A DNA stretch of 64,000 bases from Smittium mucronatum (taxonomy: Eukaryota > Kickxellomycota > Harpellomycetes > Harpellales > Legeriomycetaceae). The notes under the pieces are model-generated. The model was not told the DNA's origin and ran no database searches. It saw nothing but the letters and a program-made list of their open reading frames with translations. Below are positions 50,428-63,977 of this stretch, in pieces; the stretch's first letter is position 1; the number at the start of each line of letters is the position of its first letter. The position numbers and the translations under genes are program-made. The DNA lies in assembly GCA_001953115.1 (NCBI GenBank), contig LSSL01000155.1, positions 1-64,000 of the forward strand, given 5' to 3'.

Positions 50428-51859
50428 CTAGGAATTACTGTTAATATATTCACGGTTTTTATACTGATTAGAATATCTGTTATCAGGATTTTGATTTTCA
50501 TAGCTATTGTTATTGTGTTCAACGTGATTTTTAAAATCCCTTCCAGTACCTCTATAGTAACTTTTATTAACAGAGGCAGTATTTAGGTTATCTCCATTGC
50601 TTGAATTGTTAGCTTGAGTCTCGTAGTTGTTATTCCTAGGGCTATTGTCGCTATCCGGACCATGTCCTTTTCCCCAAGAGCAGACAATATTTTTTCCATT
50701 TAGGAACATCCCATTTATGTTGACTATTGATGAAGTAGCATCTTGATGATTGTCCATTTTTACAAATGCAAAGCCTCTATTTGGCTGCATTCTGATATCA
50801 ATTACATTACCATATTGTACAAACAGACGAAGTAAATGATCCTCTAATTTTTTAATAGCAGAACGGTTTAAAAAAAAGAAAGAGTGGGAGTTTTTTAAGA
50901 AAGGTTATTTTTTACTAAAAAATTTTCTTACGTTGTGTGTATTGAGATAAATTTCCGCAATAGATTATGTTGTTGTGGGGTGATGTTTGCGAGAAAACAG
51001 TATCATAATCCAAATTTTGGTTTCTGTTATTGTAAAACCTTTTATTTACATTTCTATTATTATTAGCGCTGTTATAAGCCCAATTAACTTTCACTGGTCG
51101 CGAATTTATCAATGAACCATCCATTTTCCCAATGAAATCAATAGCAACATCGTGAGAAGAAAAGTTAACAAAACCATAGCATTTTGAAGCTCCTGTTTCG
51201 TCATCTGTCATCAGTTTTATGTTGCTATGGGAATAAAAAATATATTTAATGGAAATAATTAGTAAAATCTAGAATGTAAAAGGGTGATGGGAGGATTAGT
51301 TATATTTTTTACCTAACACCATTTACTTGGGAAAATGAGGAAATAAGATCTTCTCTTGTAGTCTCAGGAGATAGATCACCGATGTACACCTGGAAATTAG
51401 GGGGAATCTTTTCTTGGGGCAGGCTATTCTTATCCATAGCCCAGTTTACTCGAATGTTGAAGTCAAATATTTTCCTTCCATCCATATGTTTTAATGCAAC
51501 TTGGGCAGATTCAGTGTCCGGAAATTCGACAAACCCATAGCACACTTCGTTTTTTAGAAACTAATAGAAAAAAATATTAATTTTGGCGAGTTAAAAATGT
51601 TATAAAGGCTATTTAAGCCGAATAAAGAAATAAATACAAGTTTATCCTTAAAAATTTTGCAACGAATGACAGGACCAACTGCAGAAAATATATCGAACAT
51701 CATTTGTTCGTCGGCTCTAACGTCAAGATTACCAACATAGAGTGTTGTAGTTTCGGGATCTTTGTGATCGTTATTTGAGTGTGGTTGAGTTTCCAACCCA
51801 GTATTATCTGATATTTTCGCTTCTTTGAAGCGTTGAGTTACAGAATCTACGTCAGACAT
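50428..51859 (-). CDS. TIA-1/Pub1-like RNA-binding protein, three RRMs (4 exons, 392 aa)
   Basis: Exons on the minus strand: 51638-51859, 51313-51560, 50932-51224 and 50428-50843. Introns are 77, 88 and 88 bp (donors GTATTT, GTAAAA, GTAAGA; acceptors TTAG, ATAG, TTAG), in phases 0, 2 and 1; spliced length is 1179 nt. RRM1 spans about 39-114 (LYVGNL, YGFVEF), RRM2 about 130-205 (VYIGDL, CYGFVNF), RRM3 about 242-312 (IYCGNL, RGFAFV). The bridge DYDTVFSQTSPHNN before RRM3 and the order of domains are those of TIA-1/TIAR and yeast Pub1, which bind U-rich mRNA and join stress granules; some relatives act in splicing. The last 80 residues are Asn/Ser/Tyr-rich and likely disordered. The ATG at 51859 precedes RRM1 by a short acidic tail, as in the family. 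Exon joins restore conserved residues (for example V-S-NIKLM and YTQ-QDHLL), which supports the model. Confidence 0.92.
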
Positions 51860-51935
51860 GACTGATATTCACTATCGCGAGGACAAGACAGAACCATATT
51901 TCGATATCTCGTTTTTTAGGGCCTAGGATGAGGCA

Positions 51936-51970
51936 ATTATAAAAACAGCTGGTGGCCAATCAGCGCCAAT
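51936..51970 (-). promoter_or_regulatory. CCAAT boxes and TATA-like element upstream of the TIA-1-like gene
   Basis: Two CCAAT pentamers (51956-51960 and 51966-51970 on the plus strand, so ATTGG on the gene strand) lie about 100 bp upstream of the ATG. A tataa-like string sits at about 51936-51941, about 80 bp upstream. The spacing suits a fungal promoter bound by a CCAAT-binding (HAP-type) complex. Function is inferred. Confidence 0.4.
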
Positions 51971-52770
51971 ATGGGACTGTGATAAATACCATAGAAAAAA
52001 CGGGTGTACTAATCGAGTTTCATTTGCTGATATAGCTTATCTTGGATATTTTGTGAAAATGGGATTCAAATCGTTCGACTTTTGCAACCAATAGTCAGCT
52101 TTCATTGCTATAAAAAGCTCAAAAAAACATCAATTCGCTAATATTTAACTTTAGAATCTAAATCTATTTATTGAATTTTCTAATCAGCGATATTTCTTTT
52201 CTTTATTTGACCGAAACACTCAAATCTACTGACTTTAGATCGAACCAGTTTTATTATGTTAAGCTTTATCCCAATTGGTCTCAGAGTCAGTACCCATGTT
52301 GAAAAAAGATCAGACTCTGCAAGCTGAGCTAGTTAGATTCTAAAGTTTTGTTATATTTTTACTCTAAATTTTATATCAGAATCAACCCCCTTCAATTTGT
52401 GAATGGACCAAACCACTTTATTATAGCAAGAGTCAGAAGTAAACTTTAGAATATAGTGAGGTTTAACTCTAAGCAATTTAACAGAAAAAATGGTATTTTT
52501 GGAATTTGGAAATATACACTTAACCTTGGCTTTAAAGTTCAATTCAGACTTTTCATATTCAAATCATAATTTTGAATAAAATAGGTTTTTAATCTTAGAT
52601 AGGCTATTTATCAATTATTTTGGATATCTTTATGCGCTATTACTCTTTTTCTGTACAGAATTACGAAACGAAAAAAATAATGCATTTTTGGTATTTTTTG
52701 CGAATCTGCACACTATTTACAGCTTTGTGTAATTCTATTATTAATTTTGCTTTTCTTGATAGCAGTTCTA
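51971..52770. other. upstream region of the TIA-1-like gene
   Basis: No gene recognised. A 63-codon minus-strand frame (52351-52542) has no known domain and no supporting signal. G+C is a little higher than in the deserts. Confidence 0.35.
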
Positions 52771-52938
52771 TTAACTCTTTCGTCGCCGGTGGACTACCTC
52801 GTGCAATTCTCATGTCCAATATTTATGTTGCTTTAATAAATTAACGTATATTTGTCAAGATCTTGCAATTAATAAATACATTTATTGAAAATTCTGCAAA
52901 TCGAAATACTTAGCACATCCTGGAGACGAAAGAGTTAA
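52771..52938. mobile_element. piggyBac-like MITE, copy g (divergent subfamily)
   Basis: 168 bp, TTAACTCTTTCGTCGCCGG at the left and, read on the other strand, TTAACTCTTTCGTCTCCAGG at the right. It has the TTAA ends and unit length of copies a-f but a CTCTTTCGTC terminus, so it looks like a sister subfamily. Confidence 0.8.
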
Positions 52939-55900
52939 TATTATATTTAATCTCAGATTTATGTTGATGGAATTTGTCATTTTCTGATTTAAAAACAATA
53001 AAAACCAATAGATATTGATATAAATGTAAATTTACGAGATTCACTATAAAAAAAAGAAGATATTCTTCGCCATTCGCTCGTAATCTACAAAAAAAACCTT
53101 GAATGGTGAAAGCTGCATAAATTAAATATCAATTTATTCGAGAACTGCATTCAAATACAAAAAAAGAAAAACGTTCAAGAAAAATTTACATAAAAGCAGG
53201 GGGAAATGTATATGTTTTCTGGAAATTTTGCAGAGCTTCTAAAAAATCTACCGAAATTGGTCGCATTAAATAAGAAACATTTTGATGGCAGCTATTTCTA
53301 AACTAAAAAATCATTTTAAGATTACTAATGGTTTAACATCGCCTATATTATCAATAATACATTCTTTGTCCAAAGATTTTGGATATAAATCTGAATACGC
53401 ATCTCTTAATTATGTATATCTCCTGCTGTGATATTATGATTAACTTTTGGCACATAGTCTTTAATCCCATTTTATCCGTTTAATTAATATTTACTTTTTA
53501 GTAAAGAAATTCTGCAATAATGACAAGTTTATGGATACTTGATCTTAACCTCAACCCCAAAAACTCTTACAAATCCATTATTCTTTTTTTTATTAATGGT
53601 AGCCATATTCACCCAATTTATTCGCAATAACCTTCATCAACGTATAAGAAATTAGAAAATTTTCTTTGTATGTTTTATAATATTATCGAATAGAGATTTA
53701 TTTATACCTTATAAATGTGGATTGTATCTTAGAGTCGCATAGTGAAGATCCGTAGTCTATTAAAATAGGAAGCATCAAATTTAAGGAATTTACATTGGCT
53801 TTTTAACTAATCTATAGATATTTGCTTTATTCGAAAGCTGGCAATAAAATAGGACATATCCCATTGTGATAAAATGGGGTTTGATAATATATAATATTTA
53901 AAGCCATTAAATTTTGAATATACCGAGGATCTCTCATGGTCCTATCTAGTCTTTTTAGCCTTATTAGATAAAAAATTTATATGGGTTATTTTCAATAAAA
54001 TCCAGGATAGGTCTATGAATTATAAGGATTTAAATTATTATTTACTTTCTATGTATTCAAAATAACAAATGCTGATTCCGGAAACATTATTTAGATAAAA
54101 GATCATCAGTGTTTTCTATTTTGGACACAACTTTCTGTTAATGAAACATCGAAAGTTAAAACTCGTAAATAACTTGAAGCAAAATTATTTTGCTTTTTTG
54201 AAATTTGTGAAATACGTGAAAAATAAAAAGGTAAGCAACGAGGAATAATAGGGTTTAATTTTGTAATATTTATGCCAAAAAGTAAAAATATACTGACTTC
54301 ACTAGTTTAAACCAATAAATTTTCGTGAAACACAGGGAAGAAATATAAAAATTGAAATACTTTTTGTATTTAGCTAAATATTAATGCTAAGCTGATTTGA
54401 TCTTTTTGATCAATAGGGCACCCCAATTTACTCCTCCCTCTCCTATATTTCGACGTAAAAATATGAATATTCAGAAACTTTAATCATTTTCAACATAAAT
54501 CAACTCGTAAAGTATGACATCCAAACGATTGAAAATTCCATTTCCATTATGAAAAATGAAGATAAAAAGCCAAAAAAAACATCTTGCAATGGAGCTAACC
54601 TGTTTAAGTTAAAAGTGTTGAGTTAACCTAGAATTCGAACTGAATAAAAGCCCAAAATGACTTCAATCAAGGTTATATTATGAAAAATCAGAGCTATCTC
54701 TATTTTGTTAAAATGTATATTTTTGATCTACAATAGATCTAGAGAAAAATTATGTTCGCAATGGAGGTGGGGGGCTAGAAAAAAACTCCTTTGGAATTTC
54801 TATAACCCGGTTAGTGGTATCAATTTGATCCTTTTTCAATAAAAGTCTGAATAGTTAATACAATATTTTTATCATTTATGAATAAAACTTAAAAACAAAT
54901 AGATTTTTGATTATTTGAACTGTTGGATTTATGATCTTTTTATCGAAATGTGCTAATATATTTTAGTTTAAATCTAAATTCCCGAATTTCAAACTAATTC
55001 TGTCTTCACAGTTATATGATGTTTTTTTATCAATATCAAATGAGATTTAAGATAATTTCTTATAAATTCGAGATATATTTAACACCTCTGGATATTAATT
55101 TCAGAATGTTAATGGAGCTATTAAATTAACCATGTTCACCCATCAGTTTAATTTACTTGGAAATATCAATACAAGCCATTATAAAATTGAACCATTAATA
55201 TAACACTGGAGCAATCTATATTACAACTATAAAACATCTGGAGGATTTCTATACGATTTTCTAGTAATCCAAAATAATTAATATCTAAATATTTTTATAA
55301 AAATGTGCTTAAAAGAATAATTAATTAAAGAGATTTTTAGTTTATTAAAACATAAATCATATTGTTTAAATTTTTGTGCGTATTGAAATAGAGATTTATC
55401 CTTTATTAAGGATAAAAAAATTACCCATTTAACTCAAATACTTCACTTTAATTAATCTAGTCAAATTATTCAAAAATTAGAATAATATAAGCTGATAAGT
55501 CATCATTGGTTTCCAAATTATCATAAGGTGTTTATATTAAAAATGGCAGATTTTTACATCCTTTTATCTTCTGGAAACAAAAATAATTTCGTATTAATTT
55601 CATAGCTTCTATCAAGTATATGACTAAACTTTTCACAGATTATTTCAAAAAATATAAAATTTTTCTTAATCTAATATTCAACAGTTTATTAATCATCCAA
55701 AAGTTTTTGGTGCTGAAATCTTGGATATGTTCACTTAACACTTTTTTGGCTTAATAACAGCTTTCAATCACAACCTATTTAATTAAGTATATATTTCATT
55801 TAGATACACAAATTTCTAAAAATGATATTAAAATGATGAAACGATTGAAGTGGACAAATGTTATAACCCAAGGTTTTTGTGTGGAAATTTAATAAATGGT

Positions 55901-58900
55901 TTGATCGTAAGATTTAATAAATCCCACGAACCTCCAATTTTGTTAATGAAGATATTTAAAAAAACAAAAAATATTTAGGCAAACATCTAAGTTGCATAAG
56001 ATGAAAATATTTATATTTATATTTATTAAAATTCCATTTTTATGCTGAAATAAATTAACAGTCATATCAATATCTTAAAAAAAAGCTTGAAATTACATTT
56101 ATTTGACTTTTATAAAATATCTTGAAAAATAATATGATATTAAATTTGATTATTTTTTAGTGGAAATAGTAGCTCCAAATACCATTATTTTTTGGACTAC
56201 AACCCTCGAATGAGATCATCCTTAATCAGAATTTTAAATTTGTTTAATTTTTAAAGAAATTTCTATAAAAATATTTATTTTTATCTTATACTCAATTTAT
56301 TAAAAAAGATTCGATAATATCAATAAATTTTTATTTTTATTTCTTTAAATTAATTTTTTTGAATCCCTGTTCGAAATTTTCAAATATACAATAGAAAAAT
56401 GATTTTTATCCATGATACACCTTAATCCAGAGAGGTTTAGTTTGTAACGTATTTGGTTTATTTATTGTTTTTATTTCTCATTTATATATTGCGCCCTATA
56501 AAGTTTTTTATTTTTTTAAAATAATTAATTTAAATTATTAATATTAGTCAAAATATCAGGTTATACTGAAAACGGAATTTATTTTCAATTACAAAACAAG
56601 CTTAACTTTCCTGGTTTGAAGTCATAATGGCAATATTTAAATAAAAATAATCCAAATAATACCTAAAAATCCCTTTTCTTTTAGACTTATTAATATGGTT
56701 ACGGATAGAGCCCTTTTTATTTTAATAAAGATATTTTTATTTGCTCCATACCCGCCAGAGTTTAATTACCCAAATTAAACTGTAGATAGTAATAATTATA
56801 CTTTTTAAACTACAAATTTTTATAATTATTTATTTATTTATTTGAAGAATCATAATTAAATTTATTGTGTATAAAAATGATAGGATATTGTATTAAAATC
56901 GAAAAATAAGATATATGAGCTGAGATAACATTGTTATTTTTTATAAAAAATCATTATAATCTATTATTTATAATATTTTTACAAAGAAAAAAATTTTTAT
57001 GTTCATGTTTAATTTTTTTTTTTTGTTATTCTAAACTGTAATATTCCTAAAGCCATTTTTTTTAGCCCATGCAGAAAAATTGTAATTATTAATTATATTT
57101 CATGTTTTTATTATTTAAATTTTGACACCTATTACAAATTCAATTAATTCCAATGCCTTCTTAACAAATCTTCATGCAAGAAAAACAGAATTCTAACCTT
57201 TTCCCTGAAAAAAAGATTTGTTCTAATTATAAATTTTCTTCAAAAAAATCAAATTTAAAAGATTTATAAATAACTTGACATTCTATAAGAATTTATGGTT
57301 AAAAATATATGAAAAATCAAAAATAAATAAATAGATATATTGAAGACTAGTATAATCTATTTATAATCAAATTTTAATTTAACTAAATTTTATTGATTAA
57401 AAAAACAAATACTTGTATCTTAATCTATATAAGCTGTTAATAGCGCACAATTATAATTTGTTGGAAAATAATTATTTATGATAAAAATTTAAGCTTTAAA
57501 ATTAAAACACCCCATTTAATATAATTTTAATCTGTTCATAAAAAATAATTTATGTATATAATAATTTATACGAGATATTATGCTAATTAAAATTAGAATT
57601 TTTTTCTAAGAGTCCATTATAAACACAAAGATGATTAATTTTTACTTATTTGAGATTAAAATTTTTTTCTAATTCTTTTTTAACTCAAAAAAAATATTTT
57701 GAAAATTAATTTATCCATATTTACATAATATAAAAGTTCTGACAAACAATATGATTTAAAAAAATACAATAATGATGTATAAGTGATATTATTATAATTA
57801 TTAACAGTTTATCAACTCTATGTTTTAAAAATATTTTTAATTTAAAAGGTATATGTTTTTTTTCAGAGATGAAATTTGAAAAATACCATTTGAAATTTTA
57901 TGAAGATACCTTTTTTTCTATTAAAAGAATACGAAATTTTTTTTATTAATTTATAATTAAGTATAACAGTTTTCCATAAGTGTAAATTTAATAATATTGG
58001 TCCAAAATTTTTCATAAAAGTGCTTATATTGAAGCACCCAAAATAAAAAGAGAAAAATTGGTTATAAAAAATAAAATTATTGATAATTAGATATTTTTTT
58101 ATAAATAGTTAGAATCATAAATAAAAAATTATTTGAGTTATTTATAAAAAAATCAAAAATAATTTTTATATGAATATTTCCAATTTAAAACTATATATCT
58201 ATTTCGAAAATTTATCAAAAAAAAAAGATTTTATAAAAAGATTTTAGTTTGAGCTGCAATAAAAGCATGTTGTAACTTCTTGAAATTTCCTAACAATCGT
58301 ATTGGTTAATTTAATTCAATTAATATTAAGTATATTTCTAAATCATTTCGACCCCGACACAGAGTATATTATTTTTTAAATAAACAATACTCGTTAAATT
58401 TTATTAATTTATTATAAAAATGAAATAATTTTAATCGGGGCCCCGATTTATTTTTATTTAAATAAAATATGTATAAAAAATATCATCTATTAAACATAAA
58501 TATTTATTTATTATTAAATTAGAACCAAAAATAATTATGCACAAAAAATATATTTGAGAAAAAAATTATTAAAAATTCATTTTAAAACAGAAAATTTCTT
58601 TCTAAATTTATGTTGTTACAAAAAATAATTGAGGAATTTTTTGTTTATAATATTATTTTTTTTATTGGAAAAAATTATAACAAAATATATTTATAAATTG
58701 AGATTAATTTTCAGAATACCAATAAGCAATATTTTTTCTGGCTTATAATATAGGAAATATAAGATTCTTAAATAGAAAATCTTTCAATAATTATACACAA
58801 ATATTTCGTAAAAATATTTTACGAATAAATTTTGCAGCGTATGTTTTATAAAATATGACAAATAAAATAAATTTTATTATAAAAATTTATAATTAAATAT

Positions 58901-60716
58901 ACCAAAATTTTAAAAAAAAAGTTAAATTGATTTTATGAAAAAAAAAAAATAAGAATTATTTCTTATAATAAACATCGTCTGTATAAAAATGAATCCAGGT
59001 TATTGGGTGATAATATTTTATTATTTAATAGCCATCGAAATAATTAAAATATCAGCCTTTTATTTATAAAAAATTAAATAGCACACAAAAATACTCATGG
59101 AGTAAATTTTTAGCTTTCTAATTTCTGTAAAAAAATTTAATTTTTTATTTTGAAACTCCATAAACATTTATAAGTGTTTTTTTAACATATAATTTTGTAT
59201 GGGAAGTATAAAAATTGGTCTTTATTCCTCCGAAAATTCGATAAAAATAGCATAAATATTTATATTGAAAATTTAGATCAGATGAATTTAAATCAGATGA
59301 ATTTAAATTTAAAAAAAGGAAAAAGCTTTTATTTTTTATTTAAAAAACTTTTAAATTAAAAGTGTGATTATTTTGGATTAAAGATAAATTTTTAGATTTT
59401 TTTTATACTTGAAATACACTTTTTATATACAGTTTTGAAAAGCTCGAAAATTTTTCAGAGACCTATATTCATTTCAAAAGACCACCATATTTTTTTAAAA
59501 AGGTATTATCTATTAAATAAATGTGATAAAATATCAATGAATGATGATATGAATATTGTTATTAAAGTGAAATTAATTACATTAAAGATAAAAAAATTGG
59601 TTTGATCATTTTTATTCATATAAAAAATGTAAATTTTTATTTTCTCATCTTAATTTTATTATATAGCAATATAAAAGAATATTAGAAAAATCTGCGAATA
59701 AAAAAAATCTTTTAAATAGAAATTATAATTTTCAATATATGATTAATTTTGCATAAATAAATCCGAAAGGCTCTTTATTTTATTATAGGAAAATAAATTT
59801 ATTGCAACCAGAATATCATTAATAAGCTCTTCTTTTTTTTTAAAAAATAATAAAATTTTATTTCTCGTACAAATAATCGTAAAAATATTTCAGTTAAATT
59901 TAAAATTGTGGATGGCGATTCTTTTTATCAAAAAAAAAAATTGTTAGCGTTACGAAAAATTATTTCACAAGGTTGAAAAAGGGATATTTCTCATTTATTT
60001 ACATAAATAAAAGTTTTGATATTTGTGCTCCTATTCTATTTGTAGATTATAAACCTTTAGTAAGAATTTATTTTAAATAAATTAAAAAATAATAATATCC
60101 CATCCCATATTGCACATAAAAAATCGTGTTTACTTGAAATGAAAAGTATATTTTTTAATTCTTGATACGTAAATGTAAATTTAAACTGTAATATGCTATT
60201 TTTTTATGCGATATGTTTCCCTAAATTTTTTGACTGGAGCTTAGAAAAATGAATAAAAAAAGGCAAAACTTATACGTAAAAATAGGATTTTAGTTATAAA
60301 AATGACTATAATATCTCCAATTAAATATTAAGATCTATAAAAAATCATTTCTCATAATATATATATAAAGAATTTTTAACTAATAATCATTAAAACTGGA
60401 AAATAGTAATTTAATTATCTTTAAAAAACAGTTGGATATGTGAGATTATTTCCAGTTCCAGAATTTTTTTTACTGAGAAAACCATTTTCTATAATAAAAT
60501 CCAATTTCAACCAAACCAATAAACTTTTTAAAGACGTAATAACTCTAATAAAATTTCCACTTTTTTCCAATGAAAGATTTATATGTAATTTGGCCCGATT
60601 ATATAATAATTTTATATGTTAAAAAATCAAACTTTGACTTATGTGTAAAATTAAGTAAAAAAATCAATTTAGGTATAAAAACGTAGATTATACATCAGAT
60701 TAGGTGTATAAATTTT
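52939..60716. other. AT-rich intergenic desert
   Basis: Nearly 8 kb with no supportable gene. A stretch near 53200-53275 (plus frame with VYVFWKFCRASKK) hints at a transposase zinc finger but is too short to call. The rest is low complexity, including a 15-bp tandem duplication near 59276-59306. Confidence 0.55.
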
Positions 60717-60884
60717 TTAACCCCTTCATATACAAATATCGCCTTATCCTATTTATGTTTTATAAAATATTTAATTAATCCAATTACTTTATTTGCTGAA
60801 TAATATATAAAAATCAATTCTTTATAGGTAGCATTGAATAAAAAATTAAATTTATTTTACCACCATCAGTTCTGAAAGAGTTAA
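60717..60884 (-). mobile_element. piggyBac-like MITE, copy h
   Basis: 168 bp, from TTAACCCCTTCATATAC to CAGTTCTGAAAGAGTTAA. The interior (tatcgccttatcctatttatg) follows copies a and c. Old and diverged. Confidence 0.6.
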
Positions 60885-62980
60885 AATTGATAAAATAAAT
60901 GAAATATAGAGTAACTAAGATTCAGATTTATACAATTTTACATGTATTTAAACCTAAATTTTTTAATTTAATCACACAAAAGTGAATAGAATATCCTCTT
61001 TTTAGAGAACTTCTGAAATAAAAATCGAAAATTCTTAATGATTGTATATTTCAGAAAAAAAATCTATGCATAGAATGATATTAAATAACCCAATAAACCC
61101 AATAATTTTAAAGACTTTAAATTTTTTATTTTGGTTTTGATAAAATCCATCAGTCTGATGAGGCACGAATTGCAACAAATTTCATGGGTATAGCTTTTCT
61201 TGAGCAATTGGTAATTTCATGTATTTTTATTTTAACTAGCCAATGTTATTTATTTTTCGATATAAATTGGAGTATTTTCATTTTATTACCTAATTTGATT
61301 TAAAATTTACTCGTGTATATCTAAATCGATAGTTTTTTTTTAATTTGACACATAAATTAACGCTAGATTTTTATTAATACAATTCAATTCAAATTTACTT
61401 TTTCCGATTTTTTTTCAATCAAATTCGTTTCGATTCTACAATTTAATATAATTTACAAATTAAAAATGTTGGTCTTCCAAATTAAAAAAGACAAAAAAAT
61501 CATGATAAATAAATATTTGCTCTCAAAAAAGATCTAATAAAATATAGAAGATATGATTTTATTTGTGTTTTTCATAGAAGAAATAATCTCAGCTAAAAAT
61601 AATTTCAGTTTTTTATACTAACTGATTTTTAGCTATTAGATACCTCTTAAAGGGTTATATAATTTTTAAATATTAAAATCTATTAACTTGTATTTAATTT
61701 ATCCATAATTTTCTAAATAGTGTTTTAGACTTGTGCTATAGATATTTGTATCTTTATAAAAAATGAAAGTAGCTGAATGTTAGAAAAAAAATTTCATTAT
61801 TGAAATAATTAAATCGCATCAAAGATTTATTCTAAGGAGAAGTAAAATAAAGATCGGAAGGTTTTTATTAGAAATTTCGATAATCAAAAAATTTTCTACA
61901 AAAAATCAAACAAGATGCATATTCCATCTTAGAAATACTTTTATAGATATATGAGTTTAATATATTCCAATTTGAATAAATCATTTTAAAGCCTAAAATT
62001 TACAAAATAAGTATATTCCTTTTTTTTTTTCAAAGGCTATTTTTATCATTCTGATTACCGATTCAAAGAGAAAAAAGTTTATTGTGTGGTTTCAGTTAAT
62101 TTCACGATAAAATAGTAGCGAGGACTTATGGAGAAATATTTTGGTGAGATAAATACATTAATAAAAAATTCGAAAAATTCACACTTTTTAAAGCTGTTTA
62201 ATTTAAATTTTTATCCTGACTAGCCTTTTAAAATAAATGTCAGGCGAATTTTCATTTTTTTTTTTGATTAAAACTGCTTAAAAAAAATAAGGTAGTGGAG
62301 TAAAAATATTTTATTAATATTTAGGAAGATATAGATTTTTTTTTAAAAAAAATAAATGGAAATTTAGGAAAATTAATAAATTAAGTTTTCAAAAGTCTAT
62401 AGCCCATAAATATAAAGAGAAAATATAGATTCTTTAAATTTGGGAAATATTGAGCTTTATCTAAATAGTAATTGAATCAATCAATCGATCGATTTTTTTT
62501 TTTATAAAAAAAAAAAGGCAATTATAATACTGCCCCCACGTTTGGTGCCTGTTTTTTTTTTAAAAAAAGGGTTTGGGTAAGAAATACTGAAATTTCAAAT
62601 TAAGATGCAATATTTTTGTAAAGTAACGTTTGAGGCACATATATGGCATTGATGTAATGGTGGTATGATAGGAGACTCATAATAGGTTTGAAGGAAAAAA
62701 TCCATTTGGTATAGGTCGATATTTCTTCCAAGTGCTAGTCGATTTACTGAAAGACAAGATATTTATGAATTAAAATTTTTTATTGAATTAAGATAAGGTA
62801 GAAAAGCTATGCGGTCTATTACGGAGCACGATTAAATATATCCCATTTCGAAACATATTTTACATGATATCTCGAATATCTAATAAAAGTCTATTTTTAG
62901 TTGATAACATGTTTAAGCCATGTTATCTCGTAAACCCATAGCGATCCTGTCTATTTGAACCGATTAAAGGGAGAGAATTC
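60885..62980. other. AT-rich intergenic
   Basis: No gene recognised. G+C rises from about 62520 onward as the AMPK-gamma gene is approached. Confidence 0.45.
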
Positions 62981-63238
62981 ATGTCTGTTGACGTATATTT
63001 ATCACATTTAGTTAGGTACACGCCAAGTAAGATGGATATGATGGCTTTTGCTACAATGATATTGATTTTTTCTTCAACAATCCTTTTCGTTTTTTTTTTT
63101 GATGTTTTCTTTGGGGGACTTTTTAGATTTTCTATTTTGGAATTAAATTTAGAGGTAAAAAAAAAGCATGATTTCATCGAAAATTATATCGCGAATAGCT
63201 TTTTGGTTTTAATAAAAGATATAATTTTGGGGATATAA
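62981..63238 (+). CDS. small hydrophobic ORF (85 aa), doubtful
   Basis: ATG to TAA. An N-terminal polar stretch with RYTPSKMD is followed by one or two hydrophobic segments (about residues 22-52), so it would be a small membrane protein. It is convergent with the AMPK-gamma gene, ending 152 bp away. The opposite strand is also open over the same bases (62923-63177, 84 codons), ending in NSLPLIGSNRQDRYGF, and could be the real frame. A short GC-richer patch suggests some coding origin. I do not recognise either product. It could be an exon of a spliced gene. Confidence 0.25.
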   Translation: MSVDVYLSHLVRYTPSKMDMMAFATMILIFSSTILFVFFFDVFFGGLFRFSILELNLEVKKKHDFIENYIANSFLVLIKDIILGI

Positions 63239-63390
63239 AGATGGAAAGGGCTCAAGATTTAAAAATTGAAACATTTTTGGTATTTTATTCATAGATTAAA
63301 TCAGAATAATACAGAATTCATGGCGATAAAAAGATGGGGAACGGCAGTGATAGATAATATTCTAACTAGTTTATTGGATTAAATTCAAGT

Positions 63391-63977
63391 TCAGACAATT
63401 AAAAACTTAAGGATATCACCTAGGGTAATAATGCCCTCCAGTCTAGTCTGTTGGTCTACTGCAATGAATCTTTGTATGTGGGTTTTGCGAAGCATGTTCA
63501 GTATTGACAGAAGATTATCATCCTTACTGCATGTATGGACACCCTGATAATCGCCATGGCGAAAGCCTATAGCTTGTTCAACAGTAGTTGATAGGTCTTC
63601 AAGCATCCCTTCCTTAAGTATGTACTAAAAATGATAATAAAAAAGAGAATAAGAATAGCTGTTGGATTAATAAATTTAAATATGAAATACATTCATGTCG
63701 GAGCGGTCGAAGGCATTTATCAGAATACCTAGAAAAAATATAAATCAAATGATTAATTAAAGAATTGGAAATTAAAGAGAAAATTGTTGAATAATCCAAA
63801 AAAAAGCTCTAAAATACCTTCGCTATCTAAAACGGGAACAACGGAAACATTATTCTCGATAAATAACCCAACAACATCGAAGACTCTCATATCCATGGTT
63901 ACCGTAATGAAATCATGATAGGTTCCGATCCCCAATTCCGAAAGAGAATGGGACTTAAAAATGTCCCTTTCTTTAAT
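63391..63977 (-). CDS. Snf4/AMPK gamma subunit, C-terminal part (5' end outside window)
   Basis: Exons on the minus strand: 63818-63977, 63691-63728 (only 38 bp) and 63391-63624; introns are 89 and 66 bp, both with a GTATTT donor. The 143 residues seen form the second Bateman domain: CBS3 (IGTYHDFITV, NNVSVVPVLDSEG) and CBS4 (GVHTCSKDDNLL, QRFIAVD, IITLGDILKFL). They end a few residues after the DIL motif, as in yeast Snf4. This subunit binds AMP/ADP/ATP and regulates the SNF1/AMPK kinase heterotrimer. An acceptor (TTTTAG, ending at 63978) shows another intron running beyond the window edge. The usual His of the His-Arg nucleotide-contact pair in CBS4 is Gln here (HIQRF). Family assignment is firm; orthology to SNF4 specifically is very likely. 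Confidence 0.92.

Noticed and set aside
52620..52844. Plus-strand 74-codon frame, hydrophobic.
   Set aside because: Its 3' part lies inside MITE copy g and no upstream exon or domain was seen.
53200..53275. Possible MULE zinc-finger scrap (VYVFWKFCRASKK).
   Set aside because: Too short and no DDE core follows within 2 kb on the plus strand.
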